From CAZFCK01 sp964517355 (GTDB lineage: Bacteria > Desulfobacterota > Desulfovibrionia > Desulfovibrionales > Desulfovibrionaceae), in contig CAZFCK010000093.1 in NCBI GenBank assembly GCA_964517355.1, positions 1 to 17,754 of the forward strand: a stretch of 17,754 nt of DNA, in the 5' to 3' direction. Of the stretch, positions 1-8,293 are shown in pieces; the first letter of the stretch is position 1, and every line of letters begins with the position of its first letter. The notes under the pieces were generated by a model. The model made no database searches and was not told where the DNA came from. It saw only the letters and a program-made list of their open reading frames with translations. The translations under genes and the position numbers were made by a program.

Positions 1-56
1 GGGCCTCCCCTGGTCGTCGTGCGGGCGCGAAAGCCCGCGACTTTATTCTTTTTTTT
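1..56 (+). terminator. Intrinsic terminator-like hairpin at the left edge, part of a dispersed repeat
   Basis: A 6-bp G+C stem (GCGGGC at 21-26, GCCCGC at 33-38) has a GCGAAA loop and is followed by a T-rich run (42-56) on the plus strand. This is the layout of a rho-independent terminator for a plus-strand gene ending left of the window, convergent with the operon that ends at 109. Bases 1-55 are also related to 12469-12523 on the minus strand (48 of 55 positions identical). The element is therefore a repeat, and the edge cuts it so its true length is unknown. Confidence 0.5.
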
Positions 57-108
57 CTTCTGTCTGAACGTCGTATAATAAATCCAGAAACACGGCCTGA
101 CTTGTTCT

Positions 109-498
109 CTATTCTTTTGTGGGTGTATGGCTGACCCGTGAGGCTTGCAGTTTCAGCTCATAACCTTTTTTGGCTGTCGTAAGAATGCCCACGACCTCGT
201 TTTGCGAAACCAATTCGCCTGAAAAACGATGACCGCTGTGATGCGCCGCATGTATTTTCCCGTCGCGGATTTCACCCTTAAAATGATACGGGTTTACTTC
301 GCCGGTGATCGTGTGCACCAGGGCCACGCCTTGTATCTTGTTTCCTTCCTGCCGCACGTGGGCCTCCACTTTGGAAAACATGCAGCGTCCTTTCCAAATG
401 CCCCGGCAATCAGCGGATTCGTCATCAGTGGCCACAGCACCCGCGGTATATGTGGCGCAAAGCGACAGCAGCAGGACCAATAAATATACCTTACGCAC
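109..498 (-). CDS. Small secreted (periplasmic) protein of unknown function
   Basis: I do not recognise the family. The product is about 129 residues and starts with a clear Sec signal peptide: a basic start (RK), then a hydrophobic stretch VYLLVLLLSLCATYTAGA and likely cleavage near AGA/VA. The mature part has two Cys (in DCRGIWKGRC) that could form a disulfide. It then shows short alternating beta-type segments (VEAHVRQEGNKIQGVALV, FKGEIRDGKIHAAH, FSGELVSQNEVVGILT) that suggest a small beta-sheet or barrel domain. I prefer the GTG at 498 because AGGAGG lies six bases before it. An ATG at 513, in an ATGA overlap with the stop of the upstream gene, is the alternative. It is the last gene of the export operon, so a role in binding or delivering the exported compound in the periplasm is possible, but that is inference. 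Confidence 0.75.
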   Translation of the reverse strand: MRKVYLLVLLLSLCATYTAGAVATDDESADCRGIWKGRCMFSKVEAHVRQEGNKIQGVALVHTITGEVNPYHFKGEIRDGKIHAAHHSGHRFSGELVSQNEVVGILTTAKKGYELKLQASRVSHTPTKE

Positions 499-509
499 AG
501 CGCTCCTCC

Positions 510-2309
510 TCATTCTCCAGATTCCGCTTTTGCGGCGCGCATGCCGCGCACATCCACGAGCTTGACGCCGGGCATCACCTCGCGGCCGGGAAACAGCGTA
601 TCGTCAAGCAGCACGAATTTTCCAGGCAATTGCGCCCATTGATGCACCATTTCTCCATATGGCGCGAACATCGGATGATCTCCCGGCAACGGCAGCCGTT
701 TTCCCGCCCATACTATTACCGGAAAACGCACATCCAAGGCTTTAGTAATTGTGCGCAGCCAGTCAGGGAGCGGCGCCTCGGCCAAGGGCACTACAGAACG
801 TTGCGGTGTCACAAAAGCTTGACTGAAGTCTCTCGCATCCACCACAAAGTAATCCACATCCCAGGTTTCGCAAAAATCCCGCACTACATCCACATCCTTG
901 GCGTAATAGGCGCGCAACATGTGCTCCAGCCGGGGGCTGAGGCGCTTCCAGTAGCCCACGCTCCAAGGATGCGCCAACTCGTAAGATGCGAGCACCTTTC
1001 GCCGGCCAAAAGTGAGTACGTTATCCAGCGTATACGGATGTCCAGCAAAGACTGCGTTTGTATCCGTTTCCCGCACAGTCGAATAAAGGGGCGCATACGC
1101 GCCGTAAAAGCCCAGCGCTTCATAACGCAACCGTTGAGACGCCATCCCCAGGCACAACACGACCAGGGCGACGCCCACGAACTTCCATTGTATCCTGCTT
1201 CCTGCATAACGCCCCAGCATACAGCCCAAGAGCACGCAATACCCGAGATTAGTGGTATATTCCCAATAGCGGGAGGGGATGAACAAGGCGAGCAGCACCA
1301 TCCGCGCGGCGATATACAGAAAAAACGACGCCAAAAACAAGCAGAGGAAAGGTTGCAGACCCGGCCACATTTTTTTCCAGGCAACGCGCCGCGCTCCAAG
1401 AACGGCCAGTAAAAGAATCAATACCGCCGTCAAGATGCCGGGAAAGAGCCCCAACTCGCGAAAAGGAAGCAGTCGCTCCCAGGGGCGGGCGACGAGTTCA
1501 TATAAGAGCGAAGGCACCGGAACAATGGGAAAGCGCCCCAAGGGTCCGAACAGGGGAGAACCGGCCATGTCTTGGGCTGAGGCCATGGGACCGAATCCGG
1601 AGCCGGCAAGCTCATGATTGAAGAACAACACGGGCGCTGCCGCCCCCAGCAGCACCAGATAATCTAGCAGCCTGCGCGGCGCTGGAGGTTGCCGCATGAG
1701 GTGCAACCGCCCCAACACCCAGCCAATGGCCAACGCAAGCCCGCACAAGGCATAGATATAGGGAATAACGAGCCCCATGAGCACCATGGAAGCCAAGAGC
1801 CCCCATCGTGCGCCCCGCCCTTCTCCGCGTTGCCAACAGAGCCAAAACAAGGCCATTAACGGAGCGCCAAAGGATCGGGCCAGCCCACCGGAAATCGTAT
1901 GTAGAAAAAAGGGCGAAAGCCAGTACACGCACAGCACGCCCCAGGCCGTGGACCGCCCTCCAAAACCGTTCCCCAAAAGAAACAACAAGATGCCGAGTAT
2001 AATATATTCGAATCCGGCGAGAAGTTTGGAAAACGTGATGGGATCAACAAGGGGGGAAGCCAAGCGGTAAAGCCCTTTCACCCCCCAGGGCACGTAGCGT
2101 TGGGCATACTCCGTCAGCAGATCGTTTTGATACAGTGCCGGATCTTCCCAACTCTGCATCCAATAAACCTGCTGCCGCACGTCGTCGTTTGACACATAAG
2201 GGGCGAAAAGCACATCCCCATGCGCAAACCAGAAAACCACACACGTCAAGGCGAGGGCTAACCAGACATCCTTGCGGCTATAAAACGATTCCGTAATCAA
2301 GCTGGACAC
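510..2309 (-). CDS. Polytopic membrane protein, GT-C-like (possible lipid or sugar transferase)
   Basis: The 599-residue protein has an N-terminal hydrophobic helix (about 16-36), then a loop with adjacent acidic residues (SNDDVRQQ, about 40-47). Roughly nine to eleven further hydrophobic segments run to about residue 400, followed by a soluble C-terminal domain of about 200 residues. An acidic pair in the first extracytoplasmic loop, many helices and a periplasmic tail is the layout of GT-C glycosyltransferases (PMT/ArnT type), which use polyprenyl-phosphate sugars. I see that layout but cannot place it in a named family. The start codon is GTG with only a weak ribosome site. The stop overlaps the next gene's alternative ATG (ATGA). 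Its place in an operon with lipid-synthesis and export genes suggests it modifies the exported lipid head group on the periplasmic side; this is inference. A flippase or O-antigen-polymerase-like role is also possible. Confidence 0.8.
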   Translation of the reverse strand: MSSLITESFYSRKDVWLALALTCVVFWFAHGDVLFAPYVSNDDVRQQVYWMQSWEDPALYQNDLLTEYAQRYVPWGVKGLYRLASPLVDPITFSKLLAGFEYIILGILLFLLGNGFGGRSTAWGVLCVYWLSPFFLHTISGGLARSFGAPLMALFWLCWQRGEGRGARWGLLASMVLMGLVIPYIYALCGLALAIGWVLGRLHLMRQPPAPRRLLDYLVLLGAAAPVLFFNHELAGSGFGPMASAQDMAGSPLFGPLGRFPIVPVPSLLYELVARPWERLLPFRELGLFPGILTAVLILLLAVLGARRVAWKKMWPGLQPFLCLFLASFFLYIAARMVLLALFIPSRYWEYTTNLGYCVLLGCMLGRYAGSRIQWKFVGVALVVLCLGMASQRLRYEALGFYGAYAPLYSTVRETDTNAVFAGHPYTLDNVLTFGRRKVLASYELAHPWSVGYWKRLSPRLEHMLRAYYAKDVDVVRDFCETWDVDYFVVDARDFSQAFVTPQRSVVPLAEAPLPDWLRTITKALDVRFPVIVWAGKRLPLPGDHPMFAPYGEMVHQWAQLPGKFVLLDDTLFPGREVMPGVKLVDVRGMRAAKAESGE

Positions 2310-2422
2310 TTGAAACTCACATCGAGTCTGGTTTCTTGCCGGTTGGATATTGTTTCGAGGAAAAACCGTGAATAACGGCCTTCCCCATCGCGCCGATTAC
2401 TATGACTCCGGCTCCTGACGGA

Positions 2423-3562
2423 TTAAATATCCCTATCGTAGATGCGCCACGTCTTGTAATGTTTAGCACCATACTTGGCCAAAGCGCGCATGTAGAGCGT
2501 CAGTTGTTCCGGGATTAATGAACAATCGCAACACTCGATGCTCTTTTTACGATAAAAGTCCAGATAACTGCATAAAATCAATGCATGATGCAGCCTTTTC
2601 CGCTGATACTCCCGCTTCACTCCCAAAAGCAACGTGCGCAGCTTCCGCAAAGGCCAAACTCTTGCTTCGCCAAGGAGACGCAACTGATCGATAATATTCA
2701 AGCGGCCATTAAATTTCTGCAAGGTGGTGTTCAAATCCGGAACGGTGATGACGAAGGCCGCTATGCGATCATTCTTGTCCAGCATCAAGCGCATCAGGTC
2801 GGTACGAAGAATTGGGCGCAAGTCGTTTATGATTCCGTAGAACTGCTTTTTGGAAAACGGCACGTGCCCCCAATTGGCGTCCCATGACTCATTGAAAAGA
2901 TCGAGCACCTCATCGCGCCGGTCCACAATCACACTCGCTTTGGGGCGCACCAGGCGCAAGCCTGAGCTGCGCATGATGTCGTCGAGCTTTTGCTGCATCC
3001 CTTCAACGATCTCCTGATCGCGAGTAATGCGCAAGGCATACCAATCGCTGGCCTTTGCAAAACCCCACGATTCGACGAGATCGACATAATACTGAGGGTT
3101 GTGAGTATGCAGGATGGCGGGTAGAGAGTCGAAGCCTTCTACAAGCAAGCCCACTTCATCGTAAATGCCGAACGAAAGCGGGCCGCGAATACGCACGCGA
3201 TCGCGCTGGCGCAGCCAGGCCGCGGCCTCTTCAAAAAGCGCCCCCGCCGTTTCTTTGTTGTTCTCACATTCGAAAAAGCCAAAAAACCCGGTTCGATCCT
3301 GGTAGCGCTCGTCATGCATGCGGTTGATATGGGAGGTGATGCGCCCCACAGGCTCTCCGCCGCGCAAGGCAAGGTAGTATTGAGCCTCACCGAATTCGAA
3401 AAAAGGTCCCTTTTTCTTGTCCAACATCTTGCGCTGCAAGCTGATGGTCGGCGGCACCCAGTACGGGTCATGAGAATTGAAGGCCCAGGGCAGACGAATG
3501 AACATATCCAGTTGTGCGTCTGTTTCAACGGGCACAACCGTAAGAGAAGAATTATCGGGCAA
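2423..3562 (-). CDS. GNAT-fold N-acyltransferase, bacterial ceramide synthase-like
   Basis: The protein has about 379 residues. The N-terminal half has acetyltransferase-like beta strands (YYLALRGGEPVGRITSHIN) and a conserved-looking block GPLSFGIYDEVGLLVEGFD, then YYVDLVESWGFAKASDWYALRI. This is the pattern of the ~380-residue GNAT proteins of YghO type. As I recall, this is the group to which the Caulobacter ceramide synthase (CerS/bCerS) belongs. That enzyme N-acylates the sphingoid base or its 3-keto form. The second half reads as another GNAT-like half (VITVPDLNTTLQKFNGRL). The start is probably the TTG at 3562, because GGAGG sits five bases before it; a TTG at 3574 directly follows the upstream stop. 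The operon also holds a serine-palmitoyltransferase-like enzyme, which strengthens the ceramide reading. The alternative is a generic acyltransferase acting on another amine. Confidence 0.75.
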   Translation of the reverse strand: MPDNSSLTVVPVETDAQLDMFIRLPWAFNSHDPYWVPPTISLQRKMLDKKKGPFFEFGEAQYYLALRGGEPVGRITSHINRMHDERYQDRTGFFGFFECENNKETAGALFEEAAAWLRQRDRVRIRGPLSFGIYDEVGLLVEGFDSLPAILHTHNPQYYVDLVESWGFAKASDWYALRITRDQEIVEGMQQKLDDIMRSSGLRLVRPKASVIVDRRDEVLDLFNESWDANWGHVPFSKKQFYGIINDLRPILRTDLMRLMLDKNDRIAAFVITVPDLNTTLQKFNGRLNIIDQLRLLGEARVWPLRKLRTLLLGVKREYQRKRLHHALILCSYLDFYRKKSIECCDCSLIPEQLTLYMRALAKYGAKHYKTWRIYDRDI

Positions 3563-3574
3563 GAACCCCTCCAA

Positions 3575-4558
3575 TTATTGGGCTGCGATGAGTGATACCT
3601 GCGTTTTATAACCTTCCTTGAGGACAAAATCCGGATTCGGCGCGGTGAGTTCCACCTCGTAATAGGAAGGTTGTCCCAATCCCGGAGTCACCGGTGTCCA
3701 GGAAATACGCGACAATGTGGCTTCAAAAATCTGATCCGGTATGGAAGACAGGGAAACAGTCGCCTTATCGCCGATGCTCATGCGGCTGGCCTCGATTTCG
3801 AAAATATTGGCCCGGATAATCATGGGGTCCATGACGCCGAGAATCAGTCCAGCCCCGGGCGCCATTTCCGCGCCGGAACGGATATCGGGATGAATCCACA
3901 ACACATGCCCATCAATGGGGGCGGTTATGGTCACGTCCTCCGGCACATGATCAAAACTGACATCTTGTCCCAAGGTATCGCGCAAGGCGACAAGGTCGTC
4001 CTGGGCGGACCGTTGGAAAAGCTCGAGTTGCTGTTGCAAGGCGATCCTTTGCAGTTCAAGGGCCTCGATTTCCCCCTTGACCTGGGACAGATTTTGTCCG
4101 CTGGCCATCTTCTGCTGGGCCAGCTGCTCCACTTCCAGCAGCTTGGTGCGCAAGGGAACAAGCTCACCCTTAATCTGGGCTATACGCACTTGAATATCCT
4201 GCTGGGCTTGAGGCGAGATGCTGCGCCGGATGCTGGCGATGACTTCAGGCGCCAGCCGCAGTCTTACCAACGGTTCTCCGGCCTCGACTCTTTGACCGGC
4301 CTGCACCAGCAATTGCGTGACTATGCCTTTATAGGGAATGAGCACGCTCCGTTTCAGGGAAGCGTACAATTTTCCTTGAAAGACAATTTCCTCACCCTGC
4401 ACCGTCGGCGGCGGGGCCTCTTCCTGAGCGGGTTGTCCCTCCTCGGTTGCAAGTGCGGAAACAACGCTTCCGCCCGTACCCGAAAAGAGAAAAAACGACA
4501 GGATGGAAAGAAAAACGCCCCCCCAGAGTATGATTCGATAATTAGAAATTTTGCGCAT
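3575..4558 (-). CDS. Periplasmic adaptor (membrane fusion) protein, HlyD/MacA type
   Basis: The 327-residue protein has an N-terminal membrane anchor (about 7-27). A first half-lipoyl motif follows (VLIPYKGIVTQLLVQAGQRV EAGEP), then an alpha-helical hairpin rich in Leu and Gln (LRTKLLEVEQLAQQKMASGQ onward). The second half-lipoyl is ITAPIDGHVLWIHPDIRSGA, and a beta-barrel region comes last. Adaptors of this kind bridge an inner-membrane pump and a TolC-type channel. I use the ATG at 4558, which overlaps the channel gene by 17 bases. The upstream in-frame extension (to 4747) has no signal sequence and lies wholly inside the channel gene. No good Shine-Dalgarno is visible, which fits coupling to the gene before it. 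It should work with the permease, ATPase and channel of the same operon. Confidence 0.88.
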   Translation of the reverse strand: MRKISNYRIILWGGVFLSILSFFLFSGTGGSVVSALATEEGQPAQEEAPPPTVQGEEIVFQGKLYASLKRSVLIPYKGIVTQLLVQAGQRVEAGEPLVRLRLAPEVIASIRRSISPQAQQDIQVRIAQIKGELVPLRTKLLEVEQLAQQKMASGQNLSQVKGEIEALELQRIALQQQLELFQRSAQDDLVALRDTLGQDVSFDHVPEDVTITAPIDGHVLWIHPDIRSGAEMAPGAGLILGVMDPMIIRANIFEIEASRMSIGDKATVSLSSIPDQIFEATLSRISWTPVTPGLGQPSYYEVELTAPNPDFVLKEGYKTQVSLIAAQ

Positions 4559-6275
4559 TGATATATGTGTTGAAAAGGTCTCCCGACATGTATCGGAGGT
4601 CGAACATGGCGCTTTCATCATCAAGCTCCTTGTCCAAGGCCGATTTCCTTGCAAGAAAGTATTCCCTGATTTGATCCAAATAAACAGGGAACGGTTGCGT
4701 TCCGGCCTGATAGCTGATTTCTCCCTGACGCTTGCGCAATCCGGCAAGCTCCACTTCCGCCTTGGCGACCTTCATGGAGGCCAGGCTGCTGCGCCTGTTT
4801 GCGAGCCCCGATCTCCAGTCGCTTGTCAAATCAAGTTCCTGCAAGTTCTCTTTGACCACTTCCTGGCGCGTATTCATACGCTGTCTACGAACATTACGAT
4901 AGCGCTCCCCCCAATCCCACAAGGTCCAGGTAAAGCCCACGCTTGTATAAAGGCCGTCGTCGGCATCGTCTTTGTCAATGGGATCCGCAGTGCGCGCCTG
5001 GAAATATATTTTGGGCAGATAATTGGCCCAGGCCAGCTTGATGTTATATTCCTGAAGCTCTCTACGTTGCTTCTGGATCTTGAGATCAATGCTGTTGGCG
5101 TGCACATCGGCAATGGTGACATGCGAGGGAGAGAAGAATCCCAGAACCTGATCGTCAGCGTCCTGAAGATCGAGCTGCAATTCGTCCTCGATTCCAAGCC
5201 CGAGAAATATCTTCAAATCCTCGAACAATTCATCGCGTTTGGCCTCGAGGCTTTCCCGTTCCAGAAGCGCCATTTCCACCTGTTGTTCGGCGATGCGCAC
5301 TTCCAGGGGGTTGGTGCCCCCCGTTTTAAGCAGGTTGGAAAGATATGTTTTCTCATGTTTGGCCAAAGCCACAAGCTCTTCCTGCAACACGATGCTGCGA
5401 TCAAAGTAGGAAAGCTCCAGGAACATCTTGCCCAGGTTGAACAACCCCTTGTTGATGGTCTTCATATGCACGAGGATGGCAACTTCCGTCACCAGCTTTG
5501 TGGCTTGAATGGAAAACCCCGCGGCTATGGGGTCGTAGCTGCCGGTGGAAAAACTCAAGCTGAACCGGTCCGAGTCTTCGATATTCGGACCGGTGACCAC
5601 ATAGCCCGTGCTGACGAGAAATTTCGGAAGAAGTTGATACCAGCTGTCGCTCTCGTCGATACGGTTAAGCTGCACCTGCATGGCGCTTTCGACAAAATAG
5701 GGCGATTGTTTCAACGCAAGGAACACACACTCCTCAAAGTTGAGAGCCTTGTCGGGTACAACGGACTTGCTGCCGACAGCCACAGTCGCTTCGAGAGATT
5801 TCCCGTTCGCCATCGCATCATCGCCGGGCTCTTGATCCGAGACCGGTTGTTCCGGCTCTGCTCCGCTTTTCTGCGACGCAGCTTCCTGACCGGCCAGGGA
5901 AATACGATAGGCATGCGCGCGTTCCGCAGCTTTCTCCGCCGGTCCTTTCAATTTTGTGGAAGAAGGAGCGGCATTATCAACGGCTGTACCTTCAGCTCCC
6001 TGTGTGTTCAAGGGCGCATATTCCACCACCTGAGCCTCGGACGCTTCCGGCCCCGTATTGGCTTCGGCTTGCGACGCCGCAGGCCGCCGGGAACTCAAGC
6101 CGTCCGGAAGAGCATAGCCTTTGGTGACCTTGGAAGCGCCGGCGAAAAGCATCTGCGCGTCGCCGAAAACCAAGGAAAACAGCATAAGAGTCAAAAGAAA
6201 AAAAGAAACGCCACGATAAGAGCGGGAAGGTATCAAACGAATCAAATGAGGGGTCAGTCGTGTCCGCTTCTGCAT
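4542..6275 (-). CDS. TolC-family outer-membrane channel with a long N-terminal linker
   Basis: The 577-residue protein begins with a long basic n-region and a hydrophobic signal (about 22-44, ending MLFAGA). A stretch of about 130 residues rich in Ala, Glu, Pro and Ser follows (47-176). The outer-membrane efflux domain then starts near ALNFEECVFLALKQSPYFVE. The domain has two halves, with long amphipathic helices (LLKTGGTNPLEVRIAEQQVE; AELAGL-like repeats) and a strand-rich segment YTSVGFTWTLWDWGERYR typical of the family. The ATG at 6275 is chosen because AGGAG is seven bases upstream and the signal peptide begins there; the longer frame from 6362 overlaps the ATPase gene. No lipobox Cys follows the signal. 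The linker is longer than in ordinary TolC proteins and its purpose is unknown. It would form the outer-membrane exit of the exporter encoded around it. Confidence 0.88.
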   Translation of the reverse strand: MQKRTRLTPHLIRLIPSRSYRGVSFFLLTLMLFSLVFGDAQMLFAGASKVTKGYALPDGLSSRRPAASQAEANTGPEASEAQVVEYAPLNTQGAEGTAVDNAAPSSTKLKGPAEKAAERAHAYRISLAGQEAASQKSGAEPEQPVSDQEPGDDAMANGKSLEATVAVGSKSVVPDKALNFEECVFLALKQSPYFVESAMQVQLNRIDESDSWYQLLPKFLVSTGYVVTGPNIEDSDRFSLSFSTGSYDPIAAGFSIQATKLVTEVAILVHMKTINKGLFNLGKMFLELSYFDRSIVLQEELVALAKHEKTYLSNLLKTGGTNPLEVRIAEQQVEMALLERESLEAKRDELFEDLKIFLGLGIEDELQLDLQDADDQVLGFFSPSHVTIADVHANSIDLKIQKQRRELQEYNIKLAWANYLPKIYFQARTADPIDKDDADDGLYTSVGFTWTLWDWGERYRNVRRQRMNTRQEVVKENLQELDLTSDWRSGLANRRSSLASMKVAKAEVELAGLRKRQGEISYQAGTQPFPVYLDQIREYFLARKSALDKELDDESAMFDLRYMSGDLFNTYINAQNF

Positions 6276-6291
6276 CGAATAACTCCTGTGC

Positions 6292-6987
6292 TTATTCGGA
6301 GTGGAGGTTGCCGTCGCGAAGGTGGCATACGCGCGTACAGCGCGCCGCGATATCCGGGTCATGCGTCACAAGGACCATAGCTGTTTCACCGCCAGAAATA
6401 AACTCACGAAAATGGTGCATGACCATTTCCCCGTGTTTGTAGTCCAACTGGCCTGTGGGTTCATCCGCAAAGATCACCCGCGGCTTGTTGACAAGCGCCC
6501 GAGCTATGGACACACGTTGCTGCTCGCCGCCGGAAAGTCTGTTTGTGGGGTGGTTGATGCGGTGCCCCAAATTCACCTTTTCCAGGGCGTCAAGTATCAT
6601 GTCGCGCCTGAGCTTGCGTTCCACGTCGGCATAGATCAACGGGTATTCGAGGTTCTCATACACGGTCGTATGCTCGAACAGGTTACAGCTTTGAAAAACA
6701 AACCCTGCGAAATTGCGACGAAATTCTGCCTGAGAGGCACGATCGCGCTTGAGCACGTCTTCGTCGAGCACCCAGTATTCGCCGGAAGTTGGCGGATGCA
6801 GCAAACCCAAGATAAACAGAAAGGTCGACTTTCCCATACCCGAAGGCCCCATGATGGCGATCATCTCGCCAGGGAGCACGTCCAGGTTGACGCCCTTCAA
6901 TATTCTGATGCGTTCCGCCCCATTCACGTAATCCTTGATCAGATCGCGAACCCTGATCAAGGGGGCCTTGGAGTTCATATTATTCAT
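6292..6987 (-). CDS. ABC transporter ATPase, LolD/MacB type
   Basis: The 231-residue nucleotide-binding protein has a complete set of ABC motifs: Walker A GPSGMGKST (47-55), Q-loop at Q99, signature LSGGEQQ (151-157), Walker B VIFADEPTG (171-179) and the switch His in VTHD (H209). Length and motif set match the single-domain ATPases of LolCDE and MacB-like exporters (MJ0796 group), which drive extracytoplasmic lipid, lipoprotein or peptide transport rather than import. Its ATG overlaps the end of the permease gene by 8 bases, so the two are probably translated together. The channel gene follows after 16 bases. All key residues look intact, so an active ATPase is expected. The substrate cannot be read from this protein. 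Confidence 0.95.
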   Translation of the reverse strand: MNNMNSKAPLIRVRDLIKDYVNGAERIRILKGVNLDVLPGEMIAIMGPSGMGKSTFLFILGLLHPPTSGEYWVLDEDVLKRDRASQAEFRRNFAGFVFQSCNLFEHTTVYENLEYPLIYADVERKLRRDMILDALEKVNLGHRINHPTNRLSGGEQQRVSIARALVNKPRVIFADEPTGQLDYKHGEMVMHHFREFISGGETAMVLVTHDPDIAARCTRVCHLRDGNLHSE

Positions 6988-8197
6988 AACGAATAGCTGT
7001 TACAACTTCCATGCGGCTGGCGCGCAAGGCGGGATAATAACCTGCGACGGCACCCAACAGCAGTGAAAAAACAAAACTAAGCAGCGTATAGCCAACAACC
7101 GCCTCCCGCGTGGGGTATGTTCCAATAAGTTCGCTCGAATAGGCCACTCCGGCTATGCCCAGCCCCATCCCAAGGATGGCGGCGCTGCAGCTCAGGCAAA
7201 GGGCTTCGGACAAAAACTGAAACAAGATATCAAGATCCTTGGCGCCCATGGCTTTTTTGAGTCCGATCTCGCGAATCCGGGAACGCACCGCGGTCATCAT
7301 GCCGTTCCAAATGCCGTAACCGCCAAGGACCAGTGTCGCGGCCACGGCGAAATACACAAAAGTTTCCACCCAAAAGGCGATGCGTTTGACCTGGTCGAGA
7401 GCGCCCCGCGGCACTGTCACCACCAGACGGTTCGCATCCTGATGCTGCGCTATTGTCCCGGGAATGGCGGCAGCCACCTGCTCAACATGGTCCCAGCTCT
7501 CGCATCGCACACTGAGTTCATTGGACTCGGGCAAGGCGTCCACCCTGTCCCTCATTGTGGTGATCGGCAAAAAAGCGGCATTGGCACGATCTCCGGAAGT
7601 ATCCGACGACAGCACTCCTACCACGGTATAGATGGAGTGGTCTACGCGGAAACGCTTTCCAATGACATCATTGCTCCCGAAGACCTTATATGCGAGTTTT
7701 TCTCCCAAAATGCAAACAGGTTCGTGCCTGCGTACGTTGTCTGCGCTAAAAGGTCTTCCCCTGGTCATGTGATAGCCGGTAACGTCGGTGAAGTACTGAT
7801 CAACCCCGATAAGGGGGAAGTCGTACATATGATTTTCCAAAACAGTCCGCGAATAATGTTCTCGCTGCACTGTTTCACTCACGGCGGACACTCCGGGAAG
7901 ACCGCGAACCGCTTGGGCGGTGCCTTCCAAAAACCACTGCAGCCGTTCAATTTTATCCTTGCGGGAGCTTTTGCCTTCAAAAGAGACCTGCAGGATCGTA
8001 GCGCCACCGATAAGGGTAAGATCGTTGTTGAGATTGCTTTTCACGATCTGCCCCATGGTGAGAATGACGATAACACCTGCAGTCCCAATGGCAATAGAGA
8101 TCAGCACCCCTAAATATCGCCGGCGCTGTCTGTAAACCTGCCGCGCACTGACGCGGAGCAAATCGAGATAACGCGTTAATCTTACCCTGGAGCCCAT
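6980..8197 (-). CDS. ABC transporter permease, FtsX/MacB type
   Basis: The 405-residue membrane protein has the MacB/LolC-E layout: one N-terminal helix (about 28-50), a large periplasmic domain of roughly 220 residues, then three C-terminal helices. The FtsX segment RIREIGLKKAMGAK sits between the first two of these, and the protein ends near YYPALRASRMEVVTAIRYE. Proteins of this type do not form a classical channel. They couple ATP hydrolysis in the cytoplasm to movement of a periplasmic or membrane-embedded substrate into an adaptor and TolC channel. The ATG at 8197 follows an in-frame stop four codons upstream and has no clear ribosome site. It lies 96 bases after the oxoamine synthase gene and overlaps the ATPase gene. 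The lipid-biosynthetic neighbours make a lipid substrate plausible. Confidence 0.93.
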   Translation of the reverse strand: MGSRVRLTRYLDLLRVSARQVYRQRRRYLGVLISIAIGTAGVIVILTMGQIVKSNLNNDLTLIGGATILQVSFEGKSSRKDKIERLQWFLEGTAQAVRGLPGVSAVSETVQREHYSRTVLENHMYDFPLIGVDQYFTDVTGYHMTRGRPFSADNVRRHEPVCILGEKLAYKVFGSNDVIGKRFRVDHSIYTVVGVLSSDTSGDRANAAFLPITTMRDRVDALPESNELSVRCESWDHVEQVAAAIPGTIAQHQDANRLVVTVPRGALDQVKRIAFWVETFVYFAVAATLVLGGYGIWNGMMTAVRSRIREIGLKKAMGAKDLDILFQFLSEALCLSCSAAILGMGLGIAGVAYSSELIGTYPTREAVVGYTLLSFVFSLLLGAVAGYYPALRASRMEVVTAIRYE

Positions 8198-8293
8198 AAT
8201 ATATCACGACTGCATTACACCCGCTCCGTCGTGAAACCATGGCGCAGGCGCGTGGCTGGTACAGTATCCGGCATTGAGGGGACAAGCCCCTTA

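Noticed and set aside
450..1412. A 320-residue plus-strand open frame opposite the GT-C-like gene
   Set aside because: Its composition (His, Arg, Gln and Pro-rich) is typical of antisense frames, and the opposite product is a convincing membrane protein.
2317..2388. A 23-codon minus-strand frame between the GNAT-like and GT-C-like genes
   Set aside because: It has an ATG and ends just before the next start, but there is no ribosome site at a useful distance, so I could not support it as a leader peptide.
4551..6380. A 609-residue plus-strand open frame opposite the TolC-like gene
   Set aside because: It mirrors the codon pattern of the minus-strand gene, has no recognisable domain, and the minus-strand product has a signal peptide, ribosome site and family features.
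6980..8197. Bacteriocin or macrolide export as the main role (MacAB)
   Set aside because: The transporter type allows it, but there is no precursor peptide or resistance gene in the operon, while lipid-synthesis genes are present at both ends.
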